Shown here piece by piece: positions 58,770 to 64,000 of a stretch of DNA of 64,000 nt (position 1 is the first letter of the stretch; each line of letters begins with the position of its first letter). Under the pieces are notes generated by a model. The model ran no database searches. It was not told the DNA's origin and saw only the letters and a program-made list of their open reading frames with translations. Position numbers and translations under genes: made by a program. This DNA comes from Crocosphaera watsonii WH 8501 (GTDB taxonomy: Bacteria > Cyanobacteriota > Cyanobacteriia > Cyanobacteriales > Microcystaceae), in contig NZ_AADV02000004.1 in the NCBI RefSeq assembly GCF_000167195.1, positions 119,979-183,978 on the forward strand. The letters run 5' to 3'.

Positions 58770-58918
58770 AAGGTTTCGGGGATGAAGAGACGTTCAACAG
58801 AGATTTTTTTGACTAATCTAACGTACTTCAAAAAAAATATTCCTCAGAAATAGGTGAGTAATAGGGGTCAAGATGCTTCACAATAAGAAATAGAAACCAT
58901 AAAAGGAGTAACCCACAG

Positions 58919-60001
58919 ATGTTGGCATACATCCTAGCGATCGCTGTTGGCCTTGCAAGCTTAAGTCTTTATTTATCCGCCTTTTTCCTGCCAGAATTAC
59001 ACCGAAAGGACGATTTTCTCTGGAGTGGTGTAGGATTATTTTACGCCCTTGTCCTCTGGGTTTGTGCAGGGAGAATCACAGGAGGTGTACTATTAGGGCA
59101 GAGTGCCTCGGTGACGTTAGTGTTATGCTTTGGTTGGCAAACCCTACGTCTGAGAAGAGCGATCGCTCTTCCTGATGAAAAAACGGATATTACGGGATTT
59201 TCTTTCCTGGTTTGGCTACAAAACCGTTTCCAGAAACCATCAGCTTCTCCTGTAGTTGAGACACCAGAGGAGACAGAAACCACTTCAGAGTCTCAAACAT
59301 CAGCAGAAACAGAAACTACTGATGATGATACAGAAGTTATCTCAGAGTCTCAAACATCAGCAGAAACAGAAACTACTGATGATGATACAGAAGTTATCTC
59401 AGAGTCTCAAACATCACCAGAAACAGAAACTACTGATGATGATACAGAAGTTATCTCAGAGTCTCAAACATCACCAGAAACAGAAACCACTGATGATGAT
59501 ACAGAAATTATCTCAGAAGTTGAGCAAGAAGAAGAAACAAAAGAAGCTAGTCTAACTTCAGAGGATACTGAAACCCCTGAGACTAAAAAACAAGGATTTT
59601 CCCTTAAGTCCATATTTGGGAGAGGAACATCTCAATCTCCACCCACCTCAGAAGTCCCGGAAGCTGATCTTGAAGAAAGTAACTGGGATGATGATGACGA
59701 GGAGGTTTCAGAAATGATAGAGCAAACAGAGGCGATCGCCTCTGAAACTGTTGCAGAAACCAGTGAGATTAACCCAGAAGAATCAACGGAAAACAAGACT
59801 CCTGAAGTAGTAGGAAATCTTGAAGACTATGTTGCTGAATTTGAACCTTTTATGGCCGACGATGATGCAGAAACCTTGATCGAAGAATACAAACCCAAAA
59901 TCACATCATCCCAATCTGAAACCACCGAAAAAGAGACTGATCCACCTTTGAAAAGCGAAAGTGTTCAGGAAACTGAGCAAAAAGAAGAGGAGAAAAATTA
60001 A
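58919..60001 (+). CDS. Ycf66 family protein with long acidic repeat tail
   Basis: The 360-residue protein has an N-terminal Ycf66 domain with three to four membrane segments (residues ~1-85; MLAYILAIAVGLASLSLYLS, then RKDDFLWSGVGLFYALVLWV). A ~270-residue acidic, disordered tail follows, containing four 19-residue repeats (SESQTS.ETETTDDDTE). Ycf66 is found in cyanobacteria and some plastids; its function is unknown. AAAGGAG about 17 bases before the ATG is a ribosome binding site. The stop overlaps the convergent gene's stop by four bases. Confidence 0.88.
   Translation: MLAYILAIAVGLASLSLYLSAFFLPELHRKDDFLWSGVGLFYALVLWVCAGRITGGVLLGQSASVTLVLCFGWQTLRLRRAIALPDEKTDITGFSFLVWLQNRFQKPSASPVVETPEETETTSESQTSAETETTDDDTEVISESQTSAETETTDDDTEVISESQTSPETETTDDDTEVISESQTSPETETTDDDTEIISEVEQEEETKEASLTSEDTETPETKKQGFSLKSIFGRGTSQSPPTSEVPEADLEESNWDDDDEEVSEMIEQTEAIASETVAETSEINPEESTENKTPEVVGNLEDYVAEFEPFMADDDAETLIEEYKPKITSSQSETTEKETDPPLKSESVQETEQKEEEKN
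59285..59512 (+). repeat. 57-bp in-frame tandem repeat x4 in the Ycf66 gene
   Basis: There are four consecutive 57-base units starting TCAGAGTCTCAAACATCA, each encoding 19 residues. Units differ at one to three bases (GCA or CCA, ACT or ACC, GTT or ATT). Most of the repeat is in frame and codes acidic residues, so copy number can change without breaking the protein. Confidence 0.95.
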
Positions 60002-60870
60002 TCAATATCCCCATTTTTTTCTCTACAAAACGATTGCACAGACTCCAGTTGTGTAGCAATGTCTCCAAACCAATCAAGATAAAGATTTCTTGCTGGTGCA
60101 TTCCCAATCAATGAATTAATAAAACTCAACCATTGTGGATCATTATTGGGTAAAATTAGCCCATATTTTTCACAGTCGATGGGGTTCCTTGGTACTAACA
60201 GATAATCTGCACCTAGTCTTAAATCTTGTACTATTGCTTCCCCAACCAAGAGAATACCATCACTAGCAAAAGCATCAATTTTATCCCCTCTTAATGCTTG
60301 TATTCCTCTATATCTACCAGTTACACCTTGAAACTGAACTAAATTTGCTAGAGGATATTTTTCAGCCATTAATTGTTCATTAGTGGTGTTTTTGAGAACC
60401 CCAATATTAACATTTTCTAAACTACCATCAGGATCAATAGTTTTTGCTTTATCGGCCTCAATTAATAATTGAGTTCCTGTTAAGAGAAAGGGGGTAGAAA
60501 ATTGGATTTGATATTCAGGAAGTTCTCGGATTGTATTTGGTCCACACTCTATATCTACAATGCGATCGCTCACCAATTCAAAGCGATTAAATAAGGTTGA
60601 TTTATACACCTTAATAGCAATCACTTGTTTATTTAATTCTTGTTTCAGTTTGTCTCTAAGTACAGCAATAAAGTCCAAACATAACCCCTCTAAATCTCCG
60701 TTAATATCTCGATAACCAAAAGGGACAGCATCTTCTCTAATACCGACTTTTAATAACCCTGTTTTATCAATTCTTTCTAAGACAGTTTCTTCTTGTCCAT
60801 GACTAGGGAAACTAGAGAAAAATAACAAAAACAAATTAATAATTATTCCAGAAACTTTAATATTTTTCAT
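59998..60870 (-). CDS. Extracellular solute-binding protein, family 3 type
   Basis: From the ATG at 60870 the protein has 290 residues. GGAAAAA just upstream supports this start; another ATG lies at 60882. A signal peptide (KVSGIIINLFLLFFSSFPSHGQ) is followed by the binding fold: LLKVGIREDAVPFGYRDING, LCLDFIAVLRDKL, TPFLLTGTQLLIE, NIGVLKNTTNEQL and GDKIDAFASDGILL. Such proteins bind amino acids or related polar solutes in the periplasm. No ABC permease is adjacent. It lies just after the AI-2E family gene and is likely co-transcribed with it. Confidence 0.85.
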   Translation of the reverse strand: MKNIKVSGIIINLFLLFFSSFPSHGQEETVLERIDKTGLLKVGIREDAVPFGYRDINGDLEGLCLDFIAVLRDKLKQELNKQVIAIKVYKSTLFNRFELVSDRIVDIECGPNTIRELPEYQIQFSTPFLLTGTQLLIEADKAKTIDPDGSLENVNIGVLKNTTNEQLMAEKYPLANLVQFQGVTGRYRGIQALRGDKIDAFASDGILLVGEAIVQDLRLGADYLLVPRNPIDCEKYGLILPNNDPQWLSFINSLIGNAPARNLYLDWFGDIATQLESVQSFCREKNGDID

Positions 60871-60884
60871 AACTTTTTCCATAT

Positions 60885-61916
60885 TTAAACAATAGAGTCC
60901 CAAGGATCTAAAATGTCTTTAAATAAAACTTCTTCAATCCAAGTTTTAGCCACAACAGCTAAAGGGAGGGCTAATAATAATCCTAATATACCAAAGGTTC
61001 GAGCAAAAAAGATTTGTGCCATTAATGTTACCGCAGGAAGCAAAGAAACTTGTTTGGCCATAACAGTAGGAGTTAACCAATAACTTTCGATATTTTGAAT
61101 AATAAAATACCAAATTAAAATAGCCCAAATTTTCCAAGGCTCATCTAACAAAGCTACCATTAAAGGGAAAACAACACTGGTAGCAGGACCCACATTAGGA
61201 ATAAAGTTAAGTAAACCTGCTAATAAAGCATGAACTAACACTAATTTAACTTGTAATACCAATAATCCTAAACCGCTTAAAGTCCCAATAAATAAACAAT
61301 TAATAGTAACTCCAGTCAACCAATTTCCTAACGCTACTTCAGAAAGTGTCAAAATTTCTTCCCCTCGTTTACGATAAAAAGAAGGAAATAGTTTCAAAAA
61401 AAGATAACGGTACTTCTTGGGAGCCATTACCATTGTTATGGTCAAGAAATAAATAAAAATAAGTTGTAAAATAATTAATAAAGAATTGGAGAAAACAGTG
61501 AAAAAGTTGGCAAAAATATCTGTCAATAGAGGTTGTAAACGGGTTAACAAATCATTTAACGAGGGTGGTGGTGGCAACCAATCAAAACGACTTTGTGTTT
61601 CCGATAATAAAATTAAATTAGTCCGCAGTCTTTCCCAAACATTAGGGAACAAAGCCAGTAATTTTTGAAATTGGTCGAGAAAAGGAGGAACCACTAACCA
61701 ACCAAACAAAATACTTAAAAAAATGATACCAATAACAATAATAACAATGGCAAAATTCCGTCTAATCTTAAATTTTTTCAGCCATTTTACTAATCGATTT
61801 AAAGCAGTTGCAAAAACAATCGCAGTAAATACCAATAACAATACCTGTCTAATTTCCCAAAGAATATAACAGGAGATGATGAAACTAGATAAGCCAAGCC
61901 ATTTACCAAGATTCAT
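60885..61916 (-). CDS. AI-2E family transporter (PerM-like)
   Basis: The 343-residue protein has about eight membrane segments. It shows the family signature in the C-terminal half: LLAGLLNFIPNVGPATSVVFPL, then NIESYWLTPTVMAKQVSLLPAV and FGILGLLLALPLAVVAKTWIEE. The family includes the autoinducer-2 exporter TqsA and sodium/proton antiporters, so its substrate is uncertain. It precedes the solute-binding gene by a few bases. Confidence 0.9.
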   Translation of the reverse strand: MNLGKWLGLSSFIISCYILWEIRQVLLLVFTAIVFATALNRLVKWLKKFKIRRNFAIVIIVIGIIFLSILFGWLVVPPFLDQFQKLLALFPNVWERLRTNLILLSETQSRFDWLPPPPSLNDLLTRLQPLLTDIFANFFTVFSNSLLIILQLIFIYFLTITMVMAPKKYRYLFLKLFPSFYRKRGEEILTLSEVALGNWLTGVTINCLFIGTLSGLGLLVLQVKLVLVHALLAGLLNFIPNVGPATSVVFPLMVALLDEPWKIWAILIWYFIIQNIESYWLTPTVMAKQVSLLPAVTLMAQIFFARTFGILGLLLALPLAVVAKTWIEEVLFKDILDPWDSIV

Positions 61917-61968
61917 GAAACTATCAGAAAGCTCAAAAGACTTTTTTATTCTATATTAAAAACAAAAA

Positions 61969-61996
61969 AAAGGAAGAGAACAAGGCCTCTTCCTTT
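61969..61996 (-). terminator. Rho-independent terminator of the ctp gene
   Basis: On the minus strand AAAGGAAGAG pairs perfectly with CTCTTCCTTT across eight bases and is followed by a run of T (61961-61970 complement). It lies just after the ctp stop and is a textbook intrinsic terminator. Confidence 0.9.
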
Positions 61997-62017
61997 GATT
62001 ATTATCACGACTTCAAG

Positions 62018-63319
62018 TTATCGCATAGTACCACGGGCATTCGTACCGTTAGACTTAGCGATTTCCTTTTCTAACTCTTCATAAGCCCTGTCAAATTGAG
62101 GATCACCAAAATCACCAATTTTATCTCGTTCCTGTTGAAGATCCTTTCTTTGAGCTTCGGTCAATTCTACGACAATATCAGGTTCAATTCCCTGTTTATT
62201 GATATCTCGACCGCTGGGGGTTAAATACTTAGCAATAGTAACAGCAAGTCCAGATGTACCATCTCCTAAGCGTCGAACGGACTGTACTAAACCCTTACCA
62301 AAAGTCTTAGTTCCCACTAAAGTAGCGCGGTTGTTATCCTGTAAAGCACCTGAAAGAATTTCACTGGCACTAGCGGAACCACCATCTACCATAATCACCA
62401 GAGGCTTATCAGTCAAAGCACGGTTGGTTGCCCGTTGCGCTTCTACCTCACCGTTACGACTCACCGTTGAGACGATACGGCCTTGATCGAGCCACATCCG
62501 AGCAATTTCTATACTGGAATAAAGGAGTCCGCCTGGGTTAGAGCGTAAGTCAAGAATATAACCGTTGACATTGGCGGCTTCAGCATCACGAATAGCGTCA
62601 CGCATTTCCTTGCTGGCCTGCGCACTAAACTGAGTCAAACGGATATAACCAACCTTCCCTGAAGGAGTTTCTTCTATACGAGCTTTAACAGGGTGGAGTT
62701 CGATGCGCGCTCTGATGATGGGATAATTAAATTCCTCGTTGGAACGACGAATGGTTAAAGTAACTTTGCTACCTGGTTTCCCACGAATGAGTTTAACCGC
62801 ATCTTCCACTTCCATACCTTCGGTGGTTTTGCCGTTAATTTTTGTGATCACATCCTTAGCAAGAATTCCTGCCTCAAAAGCGGGAGTATCTTCGATGGGA
62901 GCAACTACGGTTAATTCTTTGGTTTCTTCATCCTTAGTAATTTGGATACCCACACCGGTTAACTCTCCGGAGGTATCAATTTGCATATTTTGGAACTCTT
63001 GGGGATCCATAAAACGAGTGTAGGGATCGTCGAGTTGTTCTAACATCTCCCGAATCGCTTTATAAGCCTCTTCCTTACTATTGTAGGTTTTGGACTTTCC
63101 TACATACTTTTGGCGAACAGCAAGCCAGTCTACCTGATTAAAGGTGGCATCAACATAAGTATCATTAATAACTTGCCAAACTTCATCGACTAATTTTTTA
63201 GGATTATCTTGAAGATAAGCAACGCTACGGGGAAGACGTAACCCTGCTCCTGTAACGGCGATGGCTGTTAAAACGGCAGCAGTTGCACCAAGAACTAACC
63301 CTTTTTTGTAATTGACCAT
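62018..63319 (-). CDS. Carboxyl-terminal processing protease (S41 family)
   Basis: The 433-residue protein has a signal/anchor segment (GLVLGATAAVLTAIAVTGAGL), a PDZ domain (about residues 100-185; GELTGVGIQITKDEE), and the S41 core: GYIRLTQFSAQASKEM, LRSNPGGLLYSSIEIA, VDGGSASASEILSGAL (nucleophile Ser) and GTKTFGKGLVQ (catalytic Lys). Cyanobacteria have several such proteases; CtpA matures the D1 protein of photosystem II. I cannot tell which paralogue this is from sequence alone. It is divergent from the FtsQ-like gene. Confidence 0.93.
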   Translation of the reverse strand: MVNYKKGLVLGATAAVLTAIAVTGAGLRLPRSVAYLQDNPKKLVDEVWQVINDTYVDATFNQVDWLAVRQKYVGKSKTYNSKEEAYKAIREMLEQLDDPYTRFMDPQEFQNMQIDTSGELTGVGIQITKDEETKELTVVAPIEDTPAFEAGILAKDVITKINGKTTEGMEVEDAVKLIRGKPGSKVTLTIRRSNEEFNYPIIRARIELHPVKARIEETPSGKVGYIRLTQFSAQASKEMRDAIRDAEAANVNGYILDLRSNPGGLLYSSIEIARMWLDQGRIVSTVSRNGEVEAQRATNRALTDKPLVIMVDGGSASASEILSGALQDNNRATLVGTKTFGKGLVQSVRRLGDGTSGLAVTIAKYLTPSGRDINKQGIEPDIVVELTEAQRKDLQQERDKIGDFGDPQFDRAYEELEKEIAKSNGTNARGTMR

Positions 63320-63518
63320 AAGCTAAGTGTGTGTTTATGAAACTTCTATAACAGGCGAGTGCTGACTCTAAGACAGGAACTTGTCTGAACTATTTTAACT
63401 CAGTATATCCTAGACTTCTGTTAACTGACTTAAGTTACTTATTTTATCGAGTTATTTTTTGATAGAGTAAGCATCACCCCAATGATAGCATTGTCTTCAT
63501 AGTAATGATAGAAATATT

Positions 63519-64000
63519 ATGACAGATAGTACCGTAATTCCTACTGATTGCCTCAAAAACAAACGTCAAAACCTACGCACTCAACGCCGTTTAAAAGCAT
63601 GGCAAGGAGTCTGGCGATTTATTTTCCTCTGTGGTATGACAGGAGGGTTAATTGGGGGTATCAATTTACCCCATTGGTTGATTGGGGAAAAATCACAAAT
63701 TAAAATCCTGGGTAACGAGCGACTCCATCAAGAACAAATTCATACCATGTTGGATCTGAGTTATCCTCAATTAATCTGGAAGCTACCGATCCATCAGTTG
63801 CGGCAAAAACTGGAAAGCCAACCTCCCCTTGAAACTGTCTATATGACTCGTCAGCTATGGCCAGTGGAAGTCACTGTTATGGTCAAAGAAAGACAACCCA
63901 TAGCTGAGGCAACTATGGGAAGAAAAGCTGGTTTTATTGATGATGAGGGGGTTTGGATTCCTGCAACATTCTATCAAGAGGCTAAAGCTAAACCTTCTGT
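63519..64000 (+). CDS. ftsQ: FtsQ/DivIB-like cell division protein, N-terminal part (runs off window)
   Basis: The 160 visible residues have a basic cytoplasmic start (KNKRQNLRTQRRLKAWQG), one membrane helix (FIFLCGMTGGLIGGINL), and a POTRA-type domain (QIKILGNERLHQEQIHTML, LPIHQLRQKLESQPPLETVY, EVTVMVKERQPIAEA). This is the layout of FtsQ in the divisome. The next gene, often ftsZ in cyanobacteria, would lie outside the window. The ATG at 63519 is a good start. Confidence 0.85.
   Translation, partial: MTDSTVIPTDCLKNKRQNLRTQRRLKAWQGVWRFIFLCGMTGGLIGGINLPHWLIGEKSQIKILGNERLHQEQIHTMLDLSYPQLIWKLPIHQLRQKLESQPPLETVYMTRQLWPVEVTVMVKERQPIAEATMGRKAGFIDDEGVWIPATFYQEAKAKPS

Noticed and set aside
59256-59555. 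A 99-codon frame rich in Lys and Gln inside the Ycf66 gene
   Set aside because: It is an out-of-frame reading of the 57-base repeat, whose length is a multiple of three, so any frame stays open.

Overview
The window is about 37-40% GC, rich in HIP1 octamers (GCGATCGC, for example near 1034, 6877, 9313, 16021 and 29228). It carries several genes or arrangements typical of cyanobacteria: a CGLD27/DUF1230 gene next to rsfS, Ycf66, DUF3370, DUF502, GuaB3, efp-accB, and two very large TamB-like proteins. PEP-CTERM proteins, several IS families and low GC suggest a unicellular Crocosphaera/Cyanothece-like cyanobacterium; the genus is inference. No rRNA, tRNA or CRISPR array was recognised.

Layout. 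1-5.2 kb: a truncated membrane protein, an IS630 element, a 5'-truncated vanadium haloperoxidase, and mgtE between two copies of a short direct repeat. 5.2-9.9 kb: a GTPase, a dienelactone hydrolase, efp, accB and ilvC. 9.9-14.4 kb: a decayed IS1634-type element cut into a tandem array of PEP-CTERM paralogues (three whole genes and the tail of a fourth). 14.4-16.8 kb: asparaginase, CGLD27 and rsfS, with a mobile-element relic between asparaginase and CGLD27. 16.9-23.6 kb: an RND pump cut by an ISAzo13-type element, a cut HigA-like antitoxin, Uma2, a small membrane protein and an intact solo TnpB element. 23.6-42.9 kb: mostly housekeeping genes (DUF3370, guaB3, tamB-like 1, transporter, acyltransferase, PspA, rpe, thrB, DUF502, nusB, ABC exporter). 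It also holds a proline-rich gene broken by one stop codon and a group II intron relic. 42.9-46.6 kb: a CheA-type hybrid kinase tail, an IS5-type element and a broken tnpB. 46.6-64 kb: a MraY/WecA-type transferase, creatininase-like protein, methyltransferase, the jag-yidC-PH-rnpA-rpmH cluster, tamB-like 2, Ycf66, a solute-binding protein, an AI-2E family permease, a C-terminal protease and the start of an ftsQ-like gene.

How it fits together. Core functions include translation (efp, rsfS, rnpA, rpmH), fatty acid and lipid synthesis (accB, PlsC-like), branched-chain amino acid and threonine synthesis (ilvC, thrB), the Calvin/pentose phosphate pathway (rpe), and envelope assembly (two TamB-like proteins, YidC, FtsQ, PspA). 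The accessory signal is genome rearrangement. At all four DDE insertion sequences at least one flanking gene is cut, and the missing part is not found across the element. This fits IS-IS recombination or deletion better than simple insertion. I did not find a convincing new defence or biosynthetic system. The most interesting items are these chimeric IS junctions, the tandem PEP-CTERM array, the structured relics at 15362-15905 and 38690-39082, and the CAA-to-TAA type nonsense codon in the proline-rich gene.
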